Below are positions 53,201 to 63,420 of a DNA stretch of 64,000 nt, in pieces. The stretch covers positions 58,028,966-58,092,965 of the forward strand of contig OW804094.1 of assembly GCA_942159475.1 (NCBI GenBank). Direction: 5' to 3'. The notes beneath the pieces were generated by a model that saw only the letters and a program-made list of their open reading frames with translations, was not told where the DNA came from and ran no database searches. The first letter of the stretch is position 1. Each line of letters opens with the position of its first letter. The stretch comes from Sthenelais limicola (Eukaryota > Annelida > Polychaeta > Phyllodocida > Sigalionidae). The position numbers and the translations under genes are program-made.

Positions 53201-56200
53201 AAGCATAGTAGCAAGCTCATGCAGTGCGATCACAGCCTATATGAAATTAAAAAAAGCATCAGCTTGCTTTAAATAATTTGAAACAGGATCTAAACTAATC
53301 TATAATTATTACTACCCAAAGAGAGAGCCCAAGATATATATTTTGGGCCACCATTCATCATGATCATTGAAGGGATTTCATGCGTTATTATGTTGGAAAA
53401 CACAATAGTAATTTTGTTGAACTGGCTTTTATTAAATAAAAATGAGTTTCACCTTGCTTTAAATAATTACCAATGCAATTGCAACTAATGTAATTAATTT
53501 CAACCCAAAGAGAAATCTATTGACATCTATTGAGCCACCCTAGAAGTAATCATAATCAAAGGGCCTTCATGCGTTATGCTTAAAACACACACAATAACAC
53601 ATAAGTTGAACAAGTTTTATGCTTTGAATCATTTCAAATTGAATCTCAACTAATTTATAATCATTTTCAAACCAGAAATGCACCCAAATAAATATATTGG
53701 GCCACCTTTTCTACTATATCTGCTGATGTGTCACTGCCAGTTTACATAGGGCTTTCATGCGTTACTAAGGGACATTTTAAGGGTTATTGGCCTGTTATTT
53801 GTCCTGAATTAAGATTATCACCAAATTGTGTAGTGGTACCATAAGGGAGATTGAGATGGGACTAGAAAATGGTTATATGAATTATCTTATTTTATTTGTT
53901 TATCCTGTATGCATTATTTTGTAGCCATAACGCATGAAATCCCTTCTGGTTGGAAAATAAGGGTTGCAGACAATAACCTCTCAGTCACCCAAAAGTTATG
54001 ACAATATCAGGTGGAATTTTTTATACAGTAAACAATACATGTATACCATCTTCAATATACAGTTTTAGATAGATATGACAAAAATATATATTTTTAACCA
54101 TTCATGTTATAAAAGGGATTTCATGCGTTATTTTGATGTTGGAAATTATTGAAGGCCACTGTAGAAATTGTTACCATATTCATATGCTCAAAAAGTAAAT
54201 TATAACTAATTTAGTCCTAGACGACGAGGCGCCAGTGGCCATCCAAGAGATTGCCTAATTCTCCCCTTTGACAACAGGACGCGCCACCGTTTCTCGGAAC
54301 GGCTAAATTGGACTAGGAAAGTTGGCTACTTCACCCGATTTCGTATGTTTTCGCAGTCAACGGGAAAAAAGAATTACGGATTTGTCATCCTTAACATGTT
54401 TGAGAATGAAATAGTCGGGGTTCATAGTGTCTATATTGTACTGGTAATGCACATAGGCTGATTTCCCAATGCATGTCTACCAGCTCCCAATGCATAAGCC
54501 TTCTTCCACGCACTCGGCCGTACTCGTGTAAACCTGCACTACAAGCGCTGGGTACTGCTGCACTATAGGAGCAGCAGTACCCAGCTTTTAACAGTAGGGT
54601 GTGTGTGGGGGGGGGGGGGGAGGGGGGGGGGGGTAGCGTTATATACTATAAAGCCATTCCCATTCTCATTCCCATCAAATTGTGACGATAGTCCTACTTG
54701 CCACACACACATCTGGATGTATTGGAGAAATGAAAAGAAACAAGCAGAAAAATGTTCTAGGCATTGTGCAGATCTTTGTTATTTTACTTCATTGGTTTTT
54801 TCTGTTGAAAAATGATGCAAAAATCCAGTTTTCAGAGTTTTAAGACACTAAATATTAGAACAGCCTAGGAAAAGTATACATGGAATGAAAGCCCTTGTTC
54901 ATGGGAACAATATGAGACTAATATCTTTAAGATCCAACGCATATTGACGATGATAGGGCAGCAAATACGATATTTAGGCAAAACAGCACACTTGAAAAAA
55001 CTGACCCATATGTGATAAAATGGCGTCCACTTATACAGTTGACTCCGAGATATGTATTCAATTAATATGAACATTTATATGTTTATTGCCCCATTGTGAC
55101 CCTTCGAAACACACAAATGTTGGCATAGACAGGGACACATTGTCAGGGGACTAAGCCAACATGTAATCTATACAAAGTATATGTCTATCTATACAAAGTC
55201 TATCTATACAAAGTAAATGTGCATTTTTTTACCAATTACCCAATTACAATTACAGAGACGAAAAGTCAAAAGCCATGTAGACAGAGGATTATAAAACAGA
55301 CAATGATAAGACACATGTAATTTGCATTACCATGATTAAAGAAACTAGTGCACTTAGCCGATTTTCATGCGATCGTGTGGCGCAAGGGACAATTTTACAA
55401 TTCTGTGCGAATTGGCTCAGTAGTACAAATTTTTGGATAAATTTAGGATTACGATAAATATTTAAGCACATGATTTGATGGACTGATGTTGGTGTGTGAG
55501 TTTATTGTCAATTGTTTTTTGTATTGACCTGTCTATCGCGTCCCACCGAATTAAAAATCTGTCACCCTCCAGAACACAGAAGAAGTCCAGCCAGTGTTTT
55601 ATCACATGTCCCCGTAGAGTGCCCCAAAACCTCTCAATGCGCTGGAAAAAAAGAAGAGTGAAATTGAAATTTAAAATAACCTGTTGTATGGGAATCTGTT
55701 GATCTCTCAACCGTATTTTAACTCTACTCTACTTAGACGAAAGCATGCTGTTCAATTCAAAGAGCTTGCTCCCAATCGTAAAAGGATTAGTGCTACCGGT
55801 TATACAATTACTTACAAGAACAGCGACCTCTTAGAAGTCGGATATCAATCAGTCCAATCAGATGTCCTCAGAGGTATCAGATGAAATGAAACGGCTGATG
55901 TTATCTTATTTGTATATGATGCCAGAGTGGAGGCAGGTTCTGGTGGTTTCAATTGCCCCTTTGTCTACATCTCACATAATGAATGTACCTGTCACCCCCA
56001 TTCCATCCTGTTTGAATCAGTTCTCCTAGAACTGTTGTGACAATATTTTCTATTCATTCAGAAAATAACATTCTTGGCTTTGTGGCGTCCCAGGTATTGG
56101 AAACGTGTCTATACCCTAACAGCTGGGTTTTCCCCTTCAAGTCTGGTGGGATGGCCGACGCACCCACGCACTCAATCTCTCTCTGTTGACCAGGGGAGCA

Positions 56201-59200
56201 TTGAATAAGATAGGGCTTATGCACTTTACTCCTCTATGTAGAAAAAAGTCACAGTGTAGTGTACCATAATGCCTATAATATTAGTGATTATTGAATGGAT
56301 ATCATTGAACATTTGTTTTGGGAAACCACCTCCCTGGAATTTAACAAATGAGTTTTCCTGCATTTATTAGCTTTTTTGACAATCCCCCAAAGCAAGGTAT
56401 ATGGTAGAGAAAGTCTAGTTAGTAAGGCAATTAAGATTAATACCGGTATGACTATGGCTTATTGAATGGTGTATGGACTATCTTTAATAACATCCATTGT
56501 GGTCATTTTAAGAGTCAACCATCTTGTATTACCATTTTGCATAAAATGGTATGATTAATGTTAAACATTTGCATCATTAATTGATAAGATAAGATAAGAA
56601 TGAGATAAGAATGAAAATAATGCCATAGGGGTCTGGTGGAAGGAACCATAGCAGTTTCAGGCGTAATCCCATTGGCATATTGCGTCGAGGAAAACCCCTG
56701 ACCCATTTGTCCATCACCCCATGACCCAGAACCCCTGACCCCAGGCCCCAATTGACGGATACTCTACCAGCCGACATACTCTCAGAAGCCTTTCGCCGAA
56801 TGAACACTATACCTTTGTTCCGCCCTCTATGAGACTACTCACTTTGTCAAAACATCTAGTTATTTAGCCGGTTATTTAGCCCTCCCTAACCTACTATTCA
56901 TCATCCTGTTGAAAAGAAGACAGCAAAATATTTCAGTCATTTGACGATATTGAGGATATAATTCCTGTATGTGACCCTATAGCAAGGATTGAATCAATGC
57001 ATTCTCATGATTATATAAAATGATCGTCCTTGTATTATCATAGGCCTTGAAGGCGGGACATAAATGAATAAATAATACATGTTTAAAATTGGTGACGATA
57101 TGACATGGCCCTCCAAGGTTTATTATGTTGATTGGTAGGCCTATCATCCTAATCAAATAGCGTTGTTTACAAACACGCTCAAACACTGGAGAGAAAGGAG
57201 AGAATCTGTCCCGCTATGATATAAGATTTTCCCTCGAATCGGATTTTCCCTATATCTCAAGCCATATCAGTGGGGCATTTGTGCAGTTCTCTGTATACAC
57301 ACAAGCCTAAATACACTAGTCAGTATGAGCTGTAGTATGAGCTGACCAACACTAGTGCTAACGCTACTGTTTAACAGCAGTACTGTAGAGATAGGCAGAC
57401 TATCTAAAATACACAGGCGTGGCTGAATCTGCTTCCCTGCCTCCCTGCCTCCCAATAAATTGGTTAAATTTTGAAAATTATATTGGCTCTCTCACAGGAC
57501 ATTGTGAAACGTATACAATGGTAAGAGAATCAGTACACCAAATAAAAAAATTCCAATATCAGATCGTTCTGATTTCGTGAGGGGCTTAGCTTAGCTTCAT
57601 TTTGGGCCGTAGCACTATCCCTCTCCTTCCAATTGTCCCCCGCACCCACCACCACCTTCAACCTCGCAACCCAAGCCCCTTCTCTCCTTACTATATCGAT
57701 ATTTCTCTCCCCAAGGGTGTCGGCAAAGGATGGGTCATGTTTATTTAGGTATATCAAGAGCAATAATCTGGATATATTATCAAATTGTACTATATAAAAA
57801 GAATAATCTAAATCTTATATACATCGAATGGAAAAATCTTATACAAATTTATAAAAGGAAATACAAGGTGGGGGGTTAAGGGGGGGTTAGACCTTTTTCA
57901 CGCCCCCAAAACACTAGATTAGGGAGGAGGGAGGAGGAGCATAGAGTTGGAAGGGGGGGGAGGAGGAGTGTGGAAGAGGTGGAGGTAGGGTGAGAAGGAG
58001 AGAGGGAGAGTAGGAGGGAGAGAGAAGAGGATGGAGGGAGAAGAGGATGGAGGGAGAAGAGGAGGGAGGGAGAGGAGGAAGGAGGGAGAGGAGGAAGGAG
58101 GGAGGAAGAGGAAAGAGGGAGAGGAAGAGGAGAAGAGATGGAGAGGGAAGGAAGTGGAGGAGAAAGAGGAGAGAGGGAGAGGAGGAGGGAGGGGAACAGG
58201 AGGATGAAGGCCAAGGAGAAGGGAGGGAGAGGAGGGAGGAGGAGGGAGTTGCACAAATGAGGATGACAGACTAATGTAGTCACCAGATTTGGTTTACAGT
58301 ATTCTTTTCTTTTACCTAAAAATCTGCACTGTGCAATGGGTTTATGCATAAACAGGCATATGCATACATGCGTACGTTATTTTACAGTCTAAGGGGAAAC
58401 TTCTGGGGCCCTAGACCCATGCCTCATGGATTGGGATAAGCAGGGTTGACCAACAATGTGGATATATACCCTCCCTTTTAAGATTATCGAAGCGAATTAG
58501 TTATGTAATTATTGCTGATATATAGTTGAATTTGGAGCCGGATTTATAGATGGTTGGGAGGCGGATTTATAGATGGTTGGGAGCCGGATTTATAGATGGT
58601 TGAGAGCCGGATTTCTCATGGATTTTCCAACAGGAATGTTTTTTAGCTGTAGTTATTCCTGGATTATCAGCTGGATTTTAGTTTGGTTTCTATTTCCCAG
58701 AATTCCTGGAGTTTTTCAAGCTGGAATAGGAGTAGATATTGTTGATGTGCATGCAGATGGATTTAAGAAATGACAAATCTGGCAAACCTTTCGTGATCCT
58801 TGTACATGCGACAAACGTGAGATCATGAGGGTAAACTAGGAACTATCAAAATTAGATAGCAACAGCTGGCACTGATTTCTTACATAGAGCGGGGCCAGAT
58901 GTGGGACTTTAAGATTAAGATGAAGCAGGGCATGGTGTTTGGTTGGCAATATTAGATGTTTTTCTGCCTCTAAAATGACTTTTAATAAGGGGCCCTCACT
59001 CGACCATTGGAACCTGCACCCACAGGATGAATTATCCCAATAATTACCCGTCCTGCTTTGCTTTGGCTTAAAATGACTTTTAATAAGGGGCCCTCACTCG
59101 ACCATTGGAACCTGCACCCACAGGATGAATTATCCCAATAATTACCCGTCCTGCTTTGCTTTGGCCCCTCTCCGCCAGTCAACAAATCTTAATTCAGATA

Positions 59201-62200
59201 AGTCCTATTGGATGCATCTCATTGGTAGGGGGTGCCCATGAGGGGCATATGGTAGATTGCTGAGTGGGCCAGGGCATTTCAGTATTCTGAAGGGTGAGTA
59301 CGTTGGTAGGCGAGATTGAGAGTTGGTGTGTGAGTTTATTGTCGATTGTTTGAGATACACAAATGTGACTCTTGGTGCTAGCTGGTTGTGACTTGGTCAC
59401 ACATGAATGTGTATGATTTGTCCTAGGCATGAAACGTTGGTCCTATGCCTGTTGAATGTGCTGATTGATTGAATGAGATACAAGTACACATGATGTGTGT
59501 AGCTCTGATTTGTGTAGTTCTGATGTAAATTCATGTGGACGAGTTGAACATACCATGTGTAAGCCTATGCAATCCAAGTTAGTATCACTGTGCCTTTTAC
59601 TGGTATTGCCTTGAGGTCAGATGGTGAAGGCCTATTCATTGAATTAGATGGTTGATTAAAAAATGTGTTCAGTATCAGTACAACAGTCAGTGTCTCTGTG
59701 CCTTTTACAGATATTGACTTGAGGCTGGATGATGGATTAACAAGTGGCAAACTTTTGAAAGTCCCCATGACAAAAACCGAGAGGATAAAGAAATCATACT
59801 ATGTGCAGGCACCCTATCTATTTCAAATCCTACCTGGATGAAGAATTTTATTCTTACTCCCCAGGCCAGGCCAACCAAAACGGCCCCCAAAACTAAAAAC
59901 AAGTGACGCCAGGGCCAACCACAGTGGGACAAAGCCAAGAAACCCTTACCCTATATAATTCATAGACCAAAACAACGCCCCCCTATGCTCTATCTCTCTG
60001 ACTCAATCATGTGTTCATCAGAATGCCATCGACTCAGCTCATGTATTGACAGATGACCAACTGATGCCAGAATGCAAGGGGCAAATCACTCGACCGTCTG
60101 CCGACCCACAAATATGATAGTCAATAAGACTAAGTTGACAAAACAGATCAACATCAGTGTTCGTTAGAATGCAAATCACACCATGCCACCCATTGATGCA
60201 ATGTCTGTACGGGCGGGACACCAGGAGTGTTCGTAAGAATGCAAATGGTCTGGGAGGCAACAACAATACAAAAGTGACCAAAAAAAATGTCTTAACAGGC
60301 TCCCTCTTGCTCTCTCTCACTCACTCTCTCTTGGGATCAAGAAAGAATGGAATCGGAGGAACATGTCTAATGCAATAGAGGGGTGCAGGGGGGAGAGGGG
60401 GGAGAGGGAGGGGGAAGGGTTTGGGGTGTGGGGAGGGGGGTGGGGAGGGAGGGAATGGGAGGCAACAACAATACAACAGTGACAAAAAAAACCCATCTTA
60501 AAAGGGTTCCAGTTGAGGTATGAATGTTAATACAGATACTAATTTACAGAGACAAGTTGAAAGAAAAAGATGGTTGGAGAGGGAAGAAGGAGAGTGGGAA
60601 GATGTGGGCCCCATTCTCCCACTAGCAAATCACATGCGAAGCACGGGTATTTGCTAGTAACTAATGAATCTACCAAATAGAATAACATGAAATGTATATA
60701 ATAATGTAATTAGGTGTAAAAGGGACTTCCTGGTAGAGCTATGAGCATAGAATGTGGTACCTATTTCCAGATAGTGTATTAACTATATTGATGTAACTGT
60801 AATTGAACTGGAAATAAACAACATACATACATACATACATACATACATACATACATGAAGAACACTTTGAATCAGATGCAATTATGCTGAGTTATGCTGA
60901 TTGAAAATTGAGTGATAACACTTTATTTCACCTCGGGAATGGAGTGCCCATAGACTTTGTATAGGCTTGTTATATGCGAGGAAGCGGGAAGAAATATGTT
61001 TCATTCCTCCCTAGGGAAGAAACAGATGACCCAGTTTATCCTTCTGCGTTTTCATTGGCTATTCTGAAAGTAGGGCAGGGTTGTCATGGCGTCGTCAACG
61101 TCACGCCCGGCGTCAACGACGGCCGTCATAAACTCGAGCGCCACTGGAACGATGCTTGCCCTTGCCGTGTTGCGCTCGCATCAAGTTACCGTAATTAAAA
61201 GCAATCTAATATGTTTTAAATCGTTTGTAAGAGGTCAAATAAATCTCGAACTAACCTTAATGCTGTCTGTGGGATCATTCTTCACCTTGTTTCCGGCGAG
61301 GGGAAACCCTCGGTGCTACGCTTCGCTCCGCACCTCGGGTTTCCCCCGCCTCCAACTCGGTGAAGAATGATCCCACAGACAGCACTTCGGTTAGTTCTAT
61401 ATATATACTGGTGATAGTGCATCTGATTGACATGGGGAATGATTGTCTAACTGACAGGGTGGAATGAGCATCATGAAATGAGCGTCATTGATTGGCGCAA
61501 CTTGACGAAGCATGACCAATCAAAACAAGTTCCTTCGGTATTGGGCATATCAACACATGTGTTGATACGTCTACACATATCAAATAGTCCTATTCTTATA
61601 TACTACTTATATACTACAAGTCAGGACTTAAGACATGGTCTTGTGTACTGTTCATAAGACGGCATTATAAAAACCATGTGCATGTTTAACTGGTCAGATA
61701 ATGGGGACAGTTGGACAAAACCCTCTGGACATACTCCCTAATATGAAACCCAAAATGTATTTACCTGATTGTGATTTGAGCTGCCAATGAGTATGGGGGG
61801 TACGATTGTCAGCCGCGGTTGTCCCTGTGTCAGGAAATTTTGTGCTTCCCTCACTCGAACATTCTCTGTCCCAGCATCCATTCTCACCGTGTGTGGGAGG
61901 CATTCCCGTTGAACAGCATTCAGATATAGGTGTACAATATGTGCGGGATTGTGGTTGGTTGCACATACTTCAAGCCATTGTACGTACCTTGAGAATCCGT
62001 CCCGACAAGTATGTATGGGTAAACCCATAGGGCTAAGCTTGTCGTATCCATCGATGTGCCACACATAGTTTGGACCCTGGAGTGATGAGAGTGACAAATA
62101 ATTTAAAAAAAAAAAAAAAAAAATAAAAAAATATTATTCATTATTTATATAATTATATATGCATCCAATCCATCAATGTTTATTTTGAATTCAAACAATA

Positions 62201-62704
62201 TTATAGAAATTATGTTATATTATAGTAATATTTAGGAATGTAATATAGCACATACCATATGCAATGCAATACCATATGCAATGTCCTGTTCTTATATACT
62301 GCTTACAAGTGTTAAGGTCTTGTGTACAGTTTACCAGGGCAGATTCTACTAATCTAGCCCTGGTCCATCATGGCCGTTTTCTGCGGATAGAACACCCGCT
62401 GTGTGTGTCTGACCCCTTAGATAGTGGGTAAAATCTGTATTTAAAAAAGGTCATGTTCAGCATGGGATATTTGCTCTAATGTCAATATCCATGTGTTTTA
62501 CATGTTTCCAAAGCACAAACATTCATGTTTCCCTGTCATGTGCAGTGGTACATGCAATTCAAGCAGGGGGCAAAAGTGGCCTTCAGACATAATGACGATG
62601 TGCTACCTACCAACGAACGTTATGTGCGCCGGCGAAGACGACCATGACGACGCTGTTCGACCAACTCAGGCATGATAGCTGCATTTAGCCGACGGACAAG
62701 ACGT
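46998..62704 (-). CDS. Spliced DDE integrase/transposase gene (rve-like), five predicted exons
   Basis: Exons on the minus strand: 62704-62611, 62076-61765, 55641-55529, 47510-47359, 47215-46998 (TAA). The last four join in perfect phase (0, 2, 1). Catalytic residues: Asp in VWHIDGYDKL, Asp in RMDAGTEN, and Glu in NQRIERFWG, about 39 residues after the second Asp. The next exon has LNNYILFYNEHRIRRQRN, the Trp/His-Arg segment seen after DDE cores in spliced animal integrase-like proteins. The C-terminus includes GVQADPLLLEVVRQDMAEVI. Such proteins are widespread in fish, cnidarians and molluscs and may come from IS3EU-like DNA transposons. The upstream exon has an in-frame TAA, so it may be a pseudogene or wrongly bounded. 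Introns are large and full of other elements. Confidence 0.75.
47359..47510 (-). CDS. Integrase gene exon after the catalytic core
   Basis: The acceptor is tctttttcag; the donor is CTTG then gtaagtac. It encodes QLSHFLFSVILRRQLNNYIL, HRIRRQRNADIPTGI and ELYLFPQLL. The phase joins 55529 and 47215. The intron upstream is about 8 kb and contains the satellite-bearing element. Confidence 0.78.
47511..47630. other. Intron between the integrase exon and the satellite element
   Basis: Short AT-rich intron piece; only the acceptor pyrimidine tract of the 47510 exon is notable. Confidence 0.4.
47990..49188 (+). repeat. ~187 bp satellite units, left block
   Basis: About seven monomers, each containing 'gggatttcatgcgttatt' (near 48019, 48199, 48388, 48577, 48768, 48956, 49137) preceded by a 'ttttgggccaccctat' box. 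Spacing is 180-190 bases. Monomers share 'tagttgaacag', 'gctttaaatcat' and 'ttcaacccaaagag' in the same order and differ by 10-25%. Confidence 0.88.
49189..50653 (+). mobile_element. Truncated LTR retroelement: 5' LTR and gag, 5 bp target duplication
   Basis: The sequence begins TGTCATACC at 49189 in the middle of a satellite monomer. ACAGC directly precedes it (49184-49188) and recurs at its far side (50654-50658), after which the monomer resumes. The first ~520 bases look like an LTR: TATA-like gatatataa at 49582, aataaaag at 49603, and a CA-type end near 49709. A TGG-starting primer-site-like sequence (tggtcgagaaccca) is at 49717. Gag follows, but pol and a 3' LTR are absent. Confidence 0.7.
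49831..50697 (+). CDS. gag: Gag-like protein (Retrotrans_gag), 3' end fused to satellite
   Basis: This is 288 residues. A Gln/Glu-rich N-terminal helix (QQEVREQLEQIIQDRLAEHD) is followed by a Gly/Pro linker. The capsid-like domain is at about 85-255 (FLDAYEHYINLAYDN, then RAKQWLDRYV, then KDESVESYSAELRDIVHARG, then KLVEGLRGEIGKVVL), the typical Ty3/gypsy capsid pattern. The last ~15 codons (about 50654 on) come from the satellite monomer. No zinc knuckle or protease follows. An upstream frame before this ATG is also open in part. Possibly expressed from the adjacent LTR, but as a mobile element it is incomplete. Confidence 0.78.
   Translation: MQQEVREQLEQIIQDRLAEHDRARQEDLGERVQAAVDAARAGQGGDGGAPQPPQNHRIQVVMPPANEEAQQAEAQRHEHFAEALVALRAQDPNLRKPEVFRHPTCTVTTRSFLDAYEHYINLAYDNNPAMLPRYLSTYVDGRAKQWLDRYVRTAHVNRNDYLATCRAMIAHFAADERKLRITGVRKQRKDESVESYSAELRDIVHARGLNEESSIEKLVEGLRGEIGKVVLAQTPITFDAAVIMAKTAEASIQKPALIDSADISSIVASSCSAITAYMKLKKASACFK
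50654..51560 (+). repeat. ~187 bp satellite units, right block
   Basis: The monomers resume after the LTR-gag insertion: 'ggatttcatgcgttatt' near 50801, diverged 'ccttcatgcgttatg' near 50988 and 'ctttcatgcgttac' near 51175. An inverted box 'taacgcatgaaatccc' is near 51349 and a forward one near 51539. The right end is more diverged than the left block, and one monomer is in reverse orientation. Confidence 0.85.
51968..52006. other. Perfect 15 bp stem hairpin next to poly-G (repeated at 54547-54585)
   Basis: GCTGGGTACTGCTGC, a 9-base loop, then the exact inverse. It is followed within 15 bases by (tg)n and a 29-base G-rich run interrupted by one A. The same structure is in the duplicate. It sits between the satellite array and the right TIR. 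It may be a cruciform or an element-end signal. Confidence 0.85.
52591..55167 (+). repeat. 2,577 bp segmental duplication, copy 2
   Basis: A direct tandem copy of 50012-52590. The only differences I see are a shorter G-tract (14 + 12 instead of 15 + 13 Gs) and one base (gatgatag versus gacgatag, about 52110 and 54687). It is very recent, or an assembly artefact. Confidence 0.95.
52593..53276 (+). pseudogene. 5'-truncated gag copy in the duplication
   Basis: Same residues as the 49831 gag from MPPANEEAQQAEAQR onward (227 residues). The N-terminal helix and the LTR are missing because the duplication begins inside the ORF. It would need its own start (the internal ATG) and has no promoter of the LTR type. 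Confidence 0.85.
55168..55528. other. Intron sequence, integrase gene
   Basis: No coding content. It starts with three 'tctatacaaagta' repeats (55167-55215). A phrase 'ttggtgtgtgagtttattgtca' near the 55529 donor is repeated at 59324-59343. Confidence 0.5.
55529..55641 (-). CDS. Integrase gene exon with the catalytic Glu
   Basis: The acceptor is tttttttccag; the donor is ACAG then gtcaat. It encodes RIERFWGTLRGHVIKHWLDF and FLIRWDAID, leaving phase 2. The Glu of RIERFW is the third catalytic residue. About 6.1 kb of intron separates it from the two-Asp exon. Confidence 0.82.
55642..57900. other. Intron sequence, no gene seen
   Basis: AT-rich intron of the integrase gene. Small ORFs lack coding pattern. 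There is a short duplication 'gagataagaatga' at about 56592-56615. Confidence 0.4.
57925..58255. repeat. 330 bp purine-only tract
   Basis: Nearly pure G/A on the plus strand, with gga, ggga and agga units and very few pyrimidines. Such mirror-like homopurine tracts can form triplex DNA. The long Pro/Ser/Leu frames on the minus strand are artefacts of this composition. Confidence 0.95.
58535..58615 (+). repeat. Four-copy 23 bp tandem repeat
   Basis: Units 'gagccggatttatagatggttgg' at 58535, 58558, 58581 and 58604, the last partial. Confidence 0.9.
58971..59166 (+). repeat. Two-copy 98 bp tandem duplication
   Basis: Units starting 'taaaatgacttttaataagg' at 58971 and 59069 are essentially identical, including a ggggccc core, so the duplication is recent. 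Confidence 0.95.
59167..61247. other. Intron with G-rich and simple repeats
   Basis: Contents: imperfect ~120 bp repeat around 'tgccttttac(t/a)g' (59589 and 59699); two copies of 'gggaggcaacaacaatac' at 60257 and 60459 flanking a G-rich run (60376-60456) with many GGG/GGGG blocks; a retroelement-like tail with (atac)n at 60820-60856. No gene seen. Confidence 0.5.
61248..61397. repeat. 150 bp palindrome (fold-back element)
   Basis: The outer arms GAACTAACC (61248-61256) and GGTTAGTTC (61389-61397) enclose a perfect 26-base inverted repeat (61261-61286 and 61359-61384). This in turn encloses a GC-rich near-palindrome (gaaaccctcggtgc and gcacctcgggtttc). The whole segment can fold into one long hairpin. 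Confidence 0.9.
61765..62076 (-). CDS. Integrase gene exon with both catalytic Asp residues
   Basis: The acceptor is cactccag after a long T-tract (complement of the A-run at 62103-62121); the donor is CAG then gtaaatac. It has 104 codons, phase 0 at both ends. It starts GPNYVWHIDGYDKLSPMG and holds CRDGFSRYVQWLEV and HTVRMDAGTENV, ending NHNQ. Confidence 0.82.
62077..62610. other. Intron between integrase exons
   Basis: It contains the A-tract 62103-62121 (T-tract on the gene strand, likely acceptor tract), AT-rich sequence, and phrases such as 'taccatatgcaatg' in tandem (62256-62282). Confidence 0.45.
62611..62704 (-). pseudogene. Upstream integrase exon with in-frame TAA
   Basis: The acceptor is gttattacag; the donor is gtaggtag. 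The frame RLVRRLNAAIMPELVEQRRH then GRLRRRT meets TAA (62622-62620), followed by RSL at the donor. Proteins of this kind commonly have a Tyr after RRR-T just before the GPN..WHIDG core, and TAA is one base from TAC/TAT. Either this copy is inactivated, the base is an error, or the true splice avoids it. Confidence 0.5.
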
Positions 62705-62909
62705 CTGTAATAACAATGAACATGTTCTTATCCATATGGAATGTCCTATTCTTATATACTACTTACATGATAGAAGTCACAATGCATTGAGACAGGGTCT
62801 TTGGATAAGACGGGACATGCTTAAAGGGATATGCATGTGGGATACAGAGATACTTATGGTTCCAAATGAAAGTAAGGTGTGGATAGATGTATATAAGATG
62901 TATATAAGT

Positions 62910-63002
62910 ATATGTTGGGAGACTGGTGAACTCAATAGTAATATAGATAACGTAACAAAGGAATGGCCATGAACCCCAGCGGAGCCAAGGTTTATTTTTA
63001 CC
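62910..63002 (-). repeat. 93 bp split direct repeat, distal copy (B2)
   Basis: It starts atatgttgggagactgg and ends tttatttttacc on the plus strand, identical to 63306-63398. It lies at the presumed outer end of the element. Confidence 0.9.
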
Positions 63003-63305
63003 CTATACATATTACAACATATAGAATCAAAACACATGTCAATAAAATACATACAGACATACACAGACAAAAAATACATAAGGGAAATTTCCCAATTGTA
63101 AGAAAAAAATTTTAAGAATAAAATTTCTCGTGGCAACACCTCTATATGCGTTGAGCGATGGAGGGAAAGTGAGGGTTCCTCCAGGTGGAACGAATGGGTG
63201 AGGGGATGGCATGCGTTGATTGGCTCACACGACGCACACCTGATGATGCGTCATAATAGTCACTGTTGCGTCACCCAAATATATTCACCGATGAATCGAT
63301 TCTGC

Positions 63306-63398
63306 ATATGTTGGGAGACTGGTGAACTCAATAGTAATATAGATAACGTAACAAAGGAATGGCCATGAACCCCAGCGGAGCCAAGGTTTATTTTTACC
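63306..63398 (-). repeat. 93 bp split direct repeat, proximal copy (B1)
   Basis: Identical to 62910-63002 and only 22 bases from the recombinase stop codon. Confidence 0.9.
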
Positions 63399-63420
63399 AA
63401 AGGGCCAAACCGAAGAGAAG

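Noticed and set aside
57876..58349. Long minus-strand Pro/Ser/Leu-rich frames and a plus-strand Glu/Gly/Arg frame
   Set aside because: Pure products of the homopurine tract; no codon structure outside it.
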